DNA of 12,712 nucleotides, from assembly GCA_030598125.1 (NCBI GenBank), contig JAUVQN010000015.1, positions 1 through 12,712 of the forward strand, read 5' to 3'. Made by a program: the position numbers and the translations under genes. A model generated the notes under the pieces. That model did not search any database, was not told where the DNA came from, and saw only the letters and a list, made by a program, of their open reading frames with translations. The first letter of the stretch is position 1. Each line of letters opens with the position of its first letter. Shown here one piece after another: positions 1 through 8,135 of this stretch. The stretch is from Coriobacteriia bacterium (lineage in GTDB: Bacteria > Actinomycetota > Coriobacteriia > Anaerosomatales > JAUVQN01).

Positions 1-779
1 CCGGTCTCGGCGCCAAGCTCGAGCGCGCGCTCATCAACTTCATGGCGGACACGCAGACCGACGCGGGCTACAAGGAATGGTGGCCGCCGGTGCTCGTGAG
101 GGAAGAGGTCCTCTTCGGTACCGGACAGCTCCCGAAGTTCGAGGACGATCAGTTCAAGACGACCGAGGGCCTCTACCTCATCCCGACGGCCGAGGTCCCG
201 CTCACGAACCTGCACCGCGAGGAGATACTCGAGGCCGACGAGCTGCCGCTCCACTACTGCGCGTACACGCCGTGCTTCCGCGAGGAGGCGGGCGCCGCCG
301 GACGCGACACGCGCGGGATGATCCGGGTCCACCAGTTCGACAAGGTCGAGCTCGTGAAGATCGCGCGCCCCGAGCACTCGCTCGAGGAGCTCGCGGCGAT
401 GGTCGAGGACGCGTCGAGGGTGCTCGAGCTGCTGGGGCTGCCGTATCGCGTGATCGAGCTGTGCACCGGCGACCTGGGGTTCGCGTCGGCCAAGACGTAC
501 GACCTCGAGGTCTGGATGCCCTCGTACGGGGACTACAAGGAGATCTCGTCGTGCTCCGACTGCTGGGACTTCCAGGCCCGGCGGGCGTCCATCCGTTTCA
601 GGAGCCCGGGAGAGTTCAAGGGGACGCGCCTCGTCCACACGCTCAACGGCTCCGGGGTCGCGGTGGGGCGCTGCGCCGCCGCGGTCATAGAGAACTACCA
701 GCGCGAAGACGGCTCCATCGAGGTGCCGGAAGTGCTCCGCCCCTACATGCGCGTGGACGAGATCACCGCGCAGGGGTAG
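1..779 (+). CDS. serS: Seryl-tRNA synthetase, C-terminal part (5' end outside window)
   Basis: This class II aminoacyl-tRNA synthetase activates serine and charges tRNA-Ser in the cytosol. The reading frame is open from base 3 and ends at TAG 777-779, so only the catalytic part is present and the N-terminal tRNA-binding coiled coil is lost off the left edge. Visible family motifs are the serine-pocket segment TAEVPLTN, motif 2 around FREEAGAAGRDTRGMIRVHQF followed by KVELVK, and motif 3 NGSGVAVGRCAAAVIENYQ near the end. The C-terminus (EVPEVLRPYM) is where bacterial SerRS normally finishes, so the 3' end is complete. An ATG at 42 lies inside conserved sequence and is not the start. The next gene follows after 114 bases with no clear terminator between. 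Identification is firm. Confidence 0.96.
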   Translation, partial: GLGAKLERALINFMADTQTDAGYKEWWPPVLVREEVLFGTGQLPKFEDDQFKTTEGLYLIPTAEVPLTNLHREEILEADELPLHYCAYTPCFREEAGAAGRDTRGMIRVHQFDKVELVKIARPEHSLEELAAMVEDASRVLELLGLPYRVIELCTGDLGFASAKTYDLEVWMPSYGDYKEISSCSDCWDFQARRASIRFRSPGEFKGTRLVHTLNGSGVAVGRCAAAVIENYQREDGSIEVPEVLRPYMRVDEITAQG

Positions 780-846
780 CGGGCGCCGGTCCGGCACGCG
801 TCGCTCGGAACGGCCGGGGTGCCGCTCGGGCCGACGACCGGGTACA

Positions 847-864
847 TACTCCCCGTACTCCCCG
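847..864 (+). repeat. Two tandem copies of a 9-bp unit upstream of the G6PDH-6PGDH gene
   Basis: TACTCCCCG occurs twice back to back (847-855 and 856-864), 30 bases before the start codon. A weak -10-like CATACT (845-850) overlaps the first copy, without a recognisable -35. It could be a regulator site or chance. The repeat itself is seen directly; any role is inference. Confidence 0.35.
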
Positions 865-893
865 GAAGCCGCCTACCCGAGAGGGACGCACTG

Positions 894-3263
<2,370 letters not shown>

Positions 3264-3278
3264 ACGGGGGCGAGGAGC

Positions 3279-4346
3279 GTGGCGGTCGCGCGGATCGCCG
3301 ACGCGCTGCCCGGCTCGACCGTCGAGTGGCTCGCGTCGGAAGAGGGCCCGGTCGTGAGCGCGCTCTTCCGCCGTCGCATCCTGGGCGAGTCGGAGTCGGA
3401 CGCCGAGGACGTCTGGGCGCGACGCGACGACTCCGGGCCGGTCGCCGAGATCCTCGACGCCATGCGCGACGACGGCTCCTGGCAGGAGCCGGCACGCGAC
3501 TACGCGAAGTACCGCGGCAACCTCTGGCAGGTGCTCTTCCTCGGCGAGCTGTGGGCCGATCCGTCCGACGAGCGCGTGCGGCGCGCGGCCGAGTACGCAT
3601 TCTCGCGTCAGCACGAGAGCGGGGCGTGGGGGGTGACGTCGGCACCGAGCATGGCGATACCGTGCCTCACGGCGAACGTAGGCCGCAGCCTCGCGCGCAT
3701 GGGGTATGCGGATGACGAGCGCGTCGTCGCGGCGCTCGGGTGGATCGCGGGGCAGCTCGGGGAGCTCGGCCACATCGGCTGTAGGGACGTGGACCTCTTC
3801 ACGCTCAACGGCTACTGCCACATGACCATCCCGAAGCTGCTCCTCTTCATAGCCGAGGTGCCGAGGGAGATGTGGCCGGAGGGCACGGACACGCTGAAGG
3901 ACGAGTGCGTCGACGCGCTCAGGGACAAGCAGGTGTACCGGAGCCTCCCATCGCTCCACCGGCAGTTCCGTGATGAGGTCAGCTCTGGACCGAAGGGCGA
4001 GATGCGGGAGGCGCGAGAGCGGTTCATCGCGGAGCACGGGCCGATCGAATACGGCGATAAGCAGGGCTGGAAGCGGTTCGGCTTCCCCCTGAGCTACAAC
4101 TCGGACGCGCTGGAGGCCCTGCTCTCGCTCGCTGCGGTCGGCGAGCCGCGCAGGACCGAGTACGCTTCGGCACTGCATCTGGTCGAGGACGCGGCCGACG
4201 ACGAGCTGCGCTGGACGATGCGGAACAGCCTCAACGGCAAGATGATCGCGGACGTCGAGCGCAAGGGTGAGCCGAGCAAGTGGCTCACGCTGAGAGCGCT
4301 CACGGTGCTGGACCACTTCGGGAAGTCGCAGGAGGAGCGTTCCTGA
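3279..4346 (+). CDS. Alpha/alpha-toroid protein, prenyltransferase/squalene-cyclase-like, function unknown
   Basis: This 355-residue, apparently cytosolic protein has no signal peptide or membrane segment. Repeated helix-pair units with turn motifs DDGSW (64-68) and ESGAWG (113-118) resemble the QW-type repeats of the terpenoid-cyclase/prenyltransferase alpha-alpha toroid fold. The C-terminus KWLTLRALTVL (334-344) is a pattern I associate with uncharacterised toroid proteins. I do not see the DxDD acid motif of squalene-hopene cyclases, so cyclase activity is not supported. It lies 15 bases after the G6PDH-6PGDH gene and is probably cotranscribed, but no metabolic link is evident. The GTG at 3279 has GAGGAG only 1 base upstream, which is too close, and a weaker G-run at 3266-3270. 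The start is therefore plausible but not certain. TGA 4344-4346 is the stop. Confidence 0.7.
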   Translation: MAVARIADALPGSTVEWLASEEGPVVSALFRRRILGESESDAEDVWARRDDSGPVAEILDAMRDDGSWQEPARDYAKYRGNLWQVLFLGELWADPSDERVRRAAEYAFSRQHESGAWGVTSAPSMAIPCLTANVGRSLARMGYADDERVVAALGWIAGQLGELGHIGCRDVDLFTLNGYCHMTIPKLLLFIAEVPREMWPEGTDTLKDECVDALRDKQVYRSLPSLHRQFRDEVSSGPKGEMREARERFIAEHGPIEYGDKQGWKRFGFPLSYNSDALEALLSLAAVGEPRRTEYASALHLVEDAADDELRWTMRNSLNGKMIADVERKGEPSKWLTLRALTVLDHFGKSQEERS

Positions 4347-4383
4347 CTGCGGGGCGCCACCGGACCGCGGCGGCGCGGCCGGC

Positions 4384-4596
4384 CTACACGACGTGGTAGT
4401 TGGCGCACATCTCCGCCTCGAAGGAGATGTGCTCGACCTCTTCGTCGGTCGCGACGATCTCGTCCGTGGCGGCGAGCTGGAAGCCTTCGTCGTCGTGTGC
4501 CTCGCGCAGATGCTGCAGGTAGAGCCTGCGATCGGGCGACAAGTACGAGGGAGGCGCCCACGCGGACCACACACCCCATTCGCTCGTGTCTCCCAT
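4384..4596 (-). CDS. Small acidic protein, 70 aa, unknown
   Basis: ATG 4596 begins a 70-residue protein, rich in Asp/Glu in its second half (TDEEVEHISFEAEM) and aromatic at the start (WGVWSAW, then YL and RRLYLQHL). It has no signal peptide, membrane span or Cys-pair motif; the single Cys is near the C-terminus. The ribosome-binding site GAGGA lies 9 bases upstream of ATG and forms one arm of an inverted repeat (4602-4657). It is on the same strand as, and 83 bases downstream of, the PEGA-propeller gene and converges with the toroid gene (37 bases apart). A longer 170-codon frame from ATG 4606 overlaps the toroid gene and has worse composition, so I prefer this frame. I recognise no family. 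Confidence 0.6.
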   Translation of the reverse strand: MGDTSEWGVWSAWAPPSYLSPDRRLYLQHLREAHDDEGFQLAATDEIVATDEEVEHISFEAEMCANYHVV

Positions 4597-4601
4597 GACA
4601 G

Positions 4602-4657
4602 CTCATCCTCTCTCGTCCGACACTGTTTGCATCGTCACGAACGAGCGGGAGGATGAG
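4602..4657 (-). promoter_or_regulatory. Inverted repeat that can cover the ribosome-binding site of the 70-aa gene
   Basis: CTCATCCTC (4602-4610) and GAGGATGAG (4649-4657) are perfect 9-bp inverted arms. A second pair, CTCGT (4612-4616) and ACGAG (4641-4645), lies just inside, separated by a 1x3 internal loop. In the minus-strand mRNA the 3' arm is the GAGGATGAG that supplies the Shine-Dalgarno of the 70-residue gene, so folding would hide it. No U-tract follows, which argues against a terminator. The pairing is seen directly; translational control is inferred. Confidence 0.5.
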
Positions 4658-4671
4658 TGACTCTCGTCACA
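4656..4671. promoter_or_regulatory. CRP/FNR-like palindrome
   Basis: Read on the minus strand this is TGTGA-N6-TCACT, one base from the symmetric TGTGA-N6-TCACA core bound by CRP-family regulators. It lies in the 83-base gap between the PEGA-propeller gene and the 70-residue gene, upstream of the latter. No CRP-family gene is in the window, and a 5-bp palindrome of this size can arise by chance. Confidence 0.25.
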
Positions 4672-4679
4672 TGTCGCTG

Positions 4680-6341
4680 CTACTTCTTGAGAAGCTCCAG
4701 GTGAGGGCCGTAGAGTCCGCCGTCGCCGGCCCGAAGCTCGTCGGTGGCGGGCACGCGGTACGCGCGGACGCGGTCGTCGAGAAAGTCCGAGAACACGAGC
4801 GTGTCCCCTTCGCGCGACACGTCGAGCGCGGTGACCTGGTTGCCGCCCACGATCGCGTCGAGCGGCTCGCCCGATCCGGTGTCGATGACGAGCACCGTGC
4901 CCCACTCCGGTCCCGGCAGATTGAAGTTGACCTCGTTGTTCGCGCCCCGGCATGCGACGAAGAGGACGGCCCCGTCAGGGCTCAGGTCGATCGTGTTCGG
5001 CTTCTGGTCGGTCGTGGCGAGCTGGCTGACCTCGTCCATCTCCATGTCGAGCTCCCAGACCGTCCCGAGCGCCATGTCGGAGGCGTAGAGCACCCCGCGC
5101 TTCTCGTCCGCGGCGAGATGGGTGACGGCCCCGCCGCCGTCGAAGACGACCCTCCCGAGACCGGTGTCCAGCGCGATCTTCTGGATCTGGCCGCCCTCGA
5201 ACCCGGCGACGTAGAGGTAGGCGCCGTCCGAGGAGGCGTACAGGCTCCTGGGCGTCGGCACGGAGGCCAGTTTGCGCGTCACGGTCCCGGTCTCGAGGTC
5301 GATCACCGAGATGTCCTGTGCCGTCCAGTTGGCGACGTAGAGCGTCGAGCCGTCCGGGGACAGCGCGAGCGCCTTGCTCCACTGGCCGTCCGTGTCGAAC
5401 GTGCGGAGCACGTCACGCGTGGCGGTGTCGATCTCGTAGACGCGGGCGGTCTCCATCTGGCTCACGTAGGCTCGCGAACCGTCGGGCGTCATCAGGACCT
5501 CGGTGCCGCCGTGCTCGCCGAGCACGATCGAGTCGAGGAGCCCGCCGGTCCCCGTGTCGCGGATCTCGACCGCGGCGTCGCCCTCGAACACGCTGACCCA
5601 CACCTCGGACGCATCCGGAGACAGCGCGAGGCTCAACGGCCGCCCGTTCGTGGTGCTCGCGCTCACGTTGCTCACGAGCTGGCCCTCCGGGTCCATGAGG
5701 AGCTCCAGATGGGTCTCTTCCGCGAGGAAGATCTCGCGTTCGTGGGTCTCGTGACCGTCGGCCGTGACCGTGATGACGGTGCGCCCCGCCGGCACCTGCG
5801 ACGCGAACGGCATCTCGCCCGTCACGACGGTGCCGTCGGAGGTCTCGATCGAGTAGCCGGCGCCCTCCGGGAAGGACGTGACGGTCAGCGTCTGGGGGAG
5901 TGAGGCGAGCTCGTAGACGAATGGACCGCTGCTGCCTCGTCCGAGCTCCACGGTGGTCTGCTCGGGCTCGAAGCCGGCACGCGACACCGCAACCTCGTAC
6001 TCGCCCGGCTCGAGGCCCCCGATGTCGACGGCCCCCACGTAGCGCTCGCCCATGAAGACGATCTCCGCGTCCTCGGGGACGGCGACGATCTCGACCGACG
6101 CCGGGCGGGTCGACCACCAGTAGCCGGCTGCGGCCACCACGGCGATCCCGAGGAGCACGAGCGCCGCCGTGCGGATGCGCGCGACGCGCCGGGCCCGCTT
6201 CGCTTCGGCCGTGAAGATGTCGCGCACGACTCCCCGTCTGCGTGGCCGTTCGCCCAGCTTGTTGACGCCGCTCCCGGCGCTCGTGGACCATCGGTGGCGG
6301 CGTCTTCGGCTGTAGCTCTTCATCCACTGCTCGTACTTCAC
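4680..6341 (-). CDS. Membrane-anchored PEGA-domain / YVTN beta-propeller protein
   Basis: 553 residues. Residues 1-57 are a cytosolic, strongly basic tail with clusters such as SRRRRHR and RPRRR. One transmembrane helix (about 58-76, AALVLLGIAVVAAAGYWW) follows, then two PEGA-type beta-sandwich repeats (about 81-146 and 148-216; for example VEIVAVPEDAEIVFMGE). A YVTN-type beta-propeller (about 222-540) has repeated blades such as LSPDGSTLYVANW and DLETGTVTRKL. The topology puts the sandwich and propeller domains outside, where these folds usually bind wall polymers or proteins. GTG 6341 is the start: CAGGAG (6348-6353) sits 6 bases upstream, and the codon overlaps the SDR stop as GTGA, implying translational coupling. 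An internal ATG (6323) lacks such a site. Function is unknown. Confidence 0.82.
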   Translation of the reverse strand: MKYEQWMKSYSRRRRHRWSTSAGSGVNKLGERPRRRGVVRDIFTAEAKRARRVARIRTAALVLLGIAVVAAAGYWWSTRPASVEIVAVPEDAEIVFMGERYVGAVDIGGLEPGEYEVAVSRAGFEPEQTTVELGRGSSGPFVYELASLPQTLTVTSFPEGAGYSIETSDGTVVTGEMPFASQVPAGRTVITVTADGHETHEREIFLAEETHLELLMDPEGQLVSNVSASTTNGRPLSLALSPDASEVWVSVFEGDAAVEIRDTGTGGLLDSIVLGEHGGTEVLMTPDGSRAYVSQMETARVYEIDTATRDVLRTFDTDGQWSKALALSPDGSTLYVANWTAQDISVIDLETGTVTRKLASVPTPRSLYASSDGAYLYVAGFEGGQIQKIALDTGLGRVVFDGGGAVTHLAADEKRGVLYASDMALGTVWELDMEMDEVSQLATTDQKPNTIDLSPDGAVLFVACRGANNEVNFNLPGPEWGTVLVIDTGSGEPLDAIVGGNQVTALDVSREGDTLVFSDFLDDRVRAYRVPATDELRAGDGGLYGPHLELLKK

Positions 6342-7201
6342 GGGCGGCTCCTGCGCGTCGGCTTCATGCGTCCGGATGCGCGGTGCCGGATCATCTTGGC
6401 GACCCCGGCCATGCGGGCGGAACCGGAGAGCGCGCTATACGACTTGCCGGTCTCGGCGCCCGGTTCCTGCGTGACGACCTCGGAGACGAGCCAGCCGACA
6501 TCCGCCACGTCGCAGCCGAAACAGTCGAGCGCGAGTTCGATGTTCTCCACGCTCGACTCGAGCTCGGGGCTCACCTCGATGTCGGCGAAGAAGTCCGTGT
6601 CCACCATCCCCGGGAGCACCTGGTGGATGGAGACGGGGAGACCGGCGTTCTCCTGCGCGAGGCTCTTGGTGAGACTCGTGACGGCGGCCGTGGTCGCCGC
6701 ATAGACCGTGCTGAAGGGGGCCGCTTCGCCGCCGCCTCCGCGGCCGGTCACGTTCACGATCACGCCGCCGTGCTCGATCATGCGGGGCACGAGCATCCTG
6801 CAGGCCAGCAGCGTGCCTGTCACGTTCACATCCACGATGGCGCGGATCTCGTCGGGGGAGAGCTCGTCGAGCGGACGATAGCCGCCCGAGAGGCCCGCGT
6901 TGTTCACCCAGGCGTGGATGGACCCGAAGCTCTCGAGTGCGTGGGCCATCAGGGTCTCGAGGTCGGCTTCGCGCGACACGTCAGCGGCGATGCCGGTCGC
7001 ATCGATGCCCTCGGTCCGGAGCGCCGCGACCGTGTCGCGGACGGCGTCCGCCGTTCGCGACGAGACGACGACGCGAGCCCCGGCGCGACCGCACTCCTCG
7101 GCGATGCTGCGGCCGATGCCGCGGGTCGAACCCGTCACCACGACGACCTTGCCTGCGAGCGGACCGTCCGAGCCGCCCGGGGTGTCCGCCGCGCCCGTCA
7201 C
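6338..7201 (-). CDS. SDR-fold protein with altered catalytic residues
   Basis: 287 residues with a clear short-chain dehydrogenase/reductase Rossmann fold: TGSTRGIG (23-30), NNAG (100-103), catalytic-position N126 in DVNVTG, and LPGMVDTDFF. The active site departs from the family. The YxxxK motif reads YAATT (167-171), with Thr (ACG) where Lys (AAG) is expected, and the usual NISS serine position reads NVTG. The nucleotide site is intact, so NAD(P) binding is plausible, but ordinary SDR catalysis is doubtful. Tyr167 remains. The C-terminal tail (about 255-287) is basic. GTG 7201 is preceded by GGGAG (7208-7212, 6-base gap) and overlaps the stop of the upstream gene as GTGA. It could be a cofactor-binding regulator or a divergent enzyme; I cannot name a substrate. 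Confidence 0.85.
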   Translation of the reverse strand: MTGAADTPGGSDGPLAGKVVVVTGSTRGIGRSIAEECGRAGARVVVSSRTADAVRDTVAALRTEGIDATGIAADVSREADLETLMAHALESFGSIHAWVNNAGLSGGYRPLDELSPDEIRAIVDVNVTGTLLACRMLVPRMIEHGGVIVNVTGRGGGGEAAPFSTVYAATTAAVTSLTKSLAQENAGLPVSIHQVLPGMVDTDFFADIEVSPELESSVENIELALDCFGCDVADVGWLVSEVVTQEPGAETGKSYSALSGSARMAGVAKMIRHRASGRMKPTRRSRP

Positions 7202-7686
7202 GCGTCGCTCCCGAGTTCGGCCTTGATCAGCTCGATCGCGTGCTCGGGATCGTCGGCGCGCACCAGCAGCCCCTCGTCGTGGAACTGCTCGAACGCCGGC
7301 CCGGGATCGAAGCCGACGAGCACGACCTTGCGCTTGATGGACAGTGCGAGCGCGATCTCTGAGAGCGTCCCCGCCTTGCCCGGGAGCGCGACGACGACCC
7401 TGCTGGAGAGCACGTTGACGTAGTTTCGACCGTATCCGAGGTCGGTCACGAGGGGGATGTCGATGTGGGCGGATGCGCGGGAGGTGTCGGCGTCGGGAAG
7501 GACGCCCACGGTGAGACCGCCCTCGTCGCGAGCGCCGCGGGCGGATGCGTCCATGACGCCGGCGTCTCTGCCGCCGTTCAGCAGCACCCAGCCCTCCCGG
7601 GCGATGAGTGCGCCCACGCGGTAGGCCAGCTCGGCGGTCGGTGCGTCCGTCTCACCGCCGCCCATGACACCTATGATCGTCCGCAT
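7198..7686 (-). CDS. TIGR00725/LOG-like Rossmann protein
   Basis: 162 residues, cytosolic. It begins with a Rossmann-type strand (RTIIGVMGGGE), then LLNGGRDAGVMDASARGA (35-52), LGYGRNYVNVLS (83-94) and PGKAGTLSE (102-110). This is the arrangement of the TIGR00725 group, related to the LOG 'lysine decarboxylase-like' cytokinin-activating phosphoribohydrolases and to the DprA fold. LOG enzymes have PGGxGTxxE; here the second Gly is Lys104, so nucleotide-monophosphate hydrolase activity should not be assumed. ATG 7686 has GGAGGT (7695-7700) at 8 bases; TTG 7689 just before it is in frame but closer. It heads the coupled run with the SDR and PEGA-propeller genes and lies 64 bases after tRNA-Arg. 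Confidence 0.85.
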   Translation of the reverse strand: MRTIIGVMGGGETDAPTAELAYRVGALIAREGWVLLNGGRDAGVMDASARGARDEGGLTVGVLPDADTSRASAHIDIPLVTDLGYGRNYVNVLSSRVVVALPGKAGTLSEIALALSIKRKVVLVGFDPGPAFEQFHDEGLLVRADDPEHAIELIKAELGSDA

Positions 7687-7711
7687 CAACGGCCACCTCC
7701 GCGAACACGAC

Positions 7712-7736
7712 AGGGCCCCGCCGCCGGCGGAGCCCC
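7712..7736 (-). terminator. Terminator-like hairpin after tRNA-Arg
   Basis: As minus-strand RNA, GGGCUCCGCC and GGCGGGGCCC form a 10-bp stem with a 3-base loop (7713-7735) and one G-U pair, extendable by another G-U. On the plus strand the same position is an A-C mismatch, so the fold favours minus-strand transcription. It is followed by a modestly U-rich CUGUCGUGUU. It lies 14 bases after the CCA of tRNA-Arg and just before the ribosome-binding site of the TIGR00725 gene. Confidence 0.55.
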
Positions 7737-7750
7737 GTCTCTAGATCGAC

Positions 7751-7827
7751 TGGCGCGCCCTGCAGGATTCGAACCTGCGACGTCCTGATTCGTAGTCAGG
7801 CCCTCTATCCAGCTGAGGTAAGGGCGC
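7751..7827 (-). tRNA. tRNA-Arg (anticodon ACG), CCA encoded
   Basis: A full cloverleaf can be drawn: acceptor GCGCCCT/AGGGCGC, D-stem CCTC/GAGG, anticodon stem CCTGA/TCAGG with loop CTACGAA, 5-base variable loop, T-stem GCAGG/CCTGC with loop TTCGAAT, discriminator G and genomic CCA (7751-7753). The anticodon ACG is complementary to 7791-7793; its A34 is normally edited to inosine by TadA to read CGN codons. The length is 77 including CCA. It lies downstream of tRNA-Ser on the same strand, 73 bases apart, apparently with its own promoter. Confidence 0.97.
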
Positions 7828-7840
7828 ACCGGAGGTGCCC

Positions 7841-7857
7841 GGCCGGCCTAGCCGGCC
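7841..7857 (-). other. Perfect GC hairpin in the tRNA-Arg leader
   Basis: GGCCGGC (7841-7847), 3-base loop, GCCGGCC (7851-7857) lies between the promoter-like box and the mature 5' end of tRNA-Arg, 13 bases from it. It could insulate the precursor fold before RNase P cleavage or terminate readthrough from tRNA-Ser. tRNA-Ser has the same arrangement at 8002-8018. Confidence 0.45.
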
Positions 7858-7865
7858 CGAGGGCC

Positions 7866-7899
7866 GTTGTATCCTGCCACCGCAGGTGAGGCTTGTCAA
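7866..7899 (-). promoter_or_regulatory. Putative promoter of tRNA-Arg
   Basis: A perfect TTGACA -35 box (7899-7894 on the minus strand) directly follows the tRNA-Ser CCA. At 17-base spacing the -10 reads CAGGAT, a poor match; a better-looking TACAAC (7871-7866) is 22 bases away. The -35 is convincing and the -10 is uncertain. Confidence 0.5.
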
Positions 7900-7900
7900 A

Positions 7901-7992
7901 TGGCGGAGAGAGAGGGATTCGAACCCTCGAAGGAGTGTGACCCCCTTACTCGCTTAGCAGGCGAGTGCCTTCAGCCGCTCGGCCATCTCTCC
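7901..7992 (-). tRNA. tRNA-Ser (anticodon GCT), CCA encoded
   Basis: This is a class II tRNA of 92 bases with CCA. It has acceptor GGAGAGA/TCTCTCC, D-arm GCCGAGCGGCTGAAGG, anticodon stem CTCGC/GCGAG with loop CTGCTAA, and a long variable arm with AAGG/CCTT pairing, typical of serine tRNAs. The T-stem is GAGGG/CCCTC with loop TTCGAAT, the discriminator is G, and CCA is genomic (7901-7903). Anticodon GCT (complement of 7956-7958) reads AGC/AGU. Confidence 0.97.
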
Positions 7993-8001
7993 GTCGATCG
8001 G

Positions 8002-8018
8002 GCGCGGCCGGGCCGCGC
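8002..8018 (-). other. Perfect GC hairpin in the tRNA-Ser leader
   Basis: GCGCGGC (8002-8008), 3-base loop, GCCGCGC (8012-8018) sits 9 bases before the mature 5' end of tRNA-Ser and downstream of its promoter. It matches the tRNA-Arg leader hairpin in size (7 bp, 3-base loop) and placement but not in sequence. Confidence 0.45.
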
Positions 8019-8027
8019 GGGACACAC

Positions 8028-8056
8028 ATTGTAGCAGGGCAGGTCAGCGCTCGTAA
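8028..8056 (-). promoter_or_regulatory. Putative promoter of tRNA-Ser
   Basis: On the minus strand a -10 TACAAT (8033-8028, 5 of 6) is preceded at exactly 17 bases by TTACGA (8056-8051, 3 of 6 to TTGACA). Transcription would start near 8021, just before the leader hairpin. It diverges from the WG-repeat lipoprotein gene. Confidence 0.6.
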
Positions 8057-8094
8057 GACGGTGGCGGATATGCGAAGAGGGCCGCCGTTGAACG

Positions 8095-8100
8095 TAGAAT
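8095..8100 (+). promoter_or_regulatory. Putative -10 box of the WG-repeat lipoprotein gene
   Basis: TAGAAT matches TATAAT at 5 of 6 and is placed to start transcription near 8107, about 29 bases before the chosen start codon. No convincing -35 is seen at 16-18 bases upstream. Confidence 0.4.
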
Positions 8101-8135
8101 GGTCGATGACAGCCACGCGGAGCGAGGGAGGACGC

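Noticed and set aside
4365..4378. Hairpin CCGCG-GCGG-CGCGG between convergent genes as a bidirectional terminator
   Set aside because: Only 5 bp pair cleanly, flanking positions mismatch and there is no T-tract; I cannot separate it from GC background.
4094..4606. A 170-codon minus-strand frame starting 10 bases upstream of the 70-aa gene
   Set aside because: It overlaps the end of the toroid gene by about 250 bases, has Arg-rich low-complexity composition, and its start is too close to the Shine-Dalgarno.
4653..5903. A 416-codon + strand frame opposite the PEGA-propeller gene
   Set aside because: It is antisense to a gene with clear TM, PEGA and propeller domains; the chain is rich in Arg, Val and His with no motif.
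7965..8135. N-terminal extension of the WG lipoprotein back to ATG 7965
   Set aside because: It would overlap the tRNA-Ser gene and precede the signal peptide; the Shine-Dalgarno at 8127 and the lipobox fit ATG 8136.
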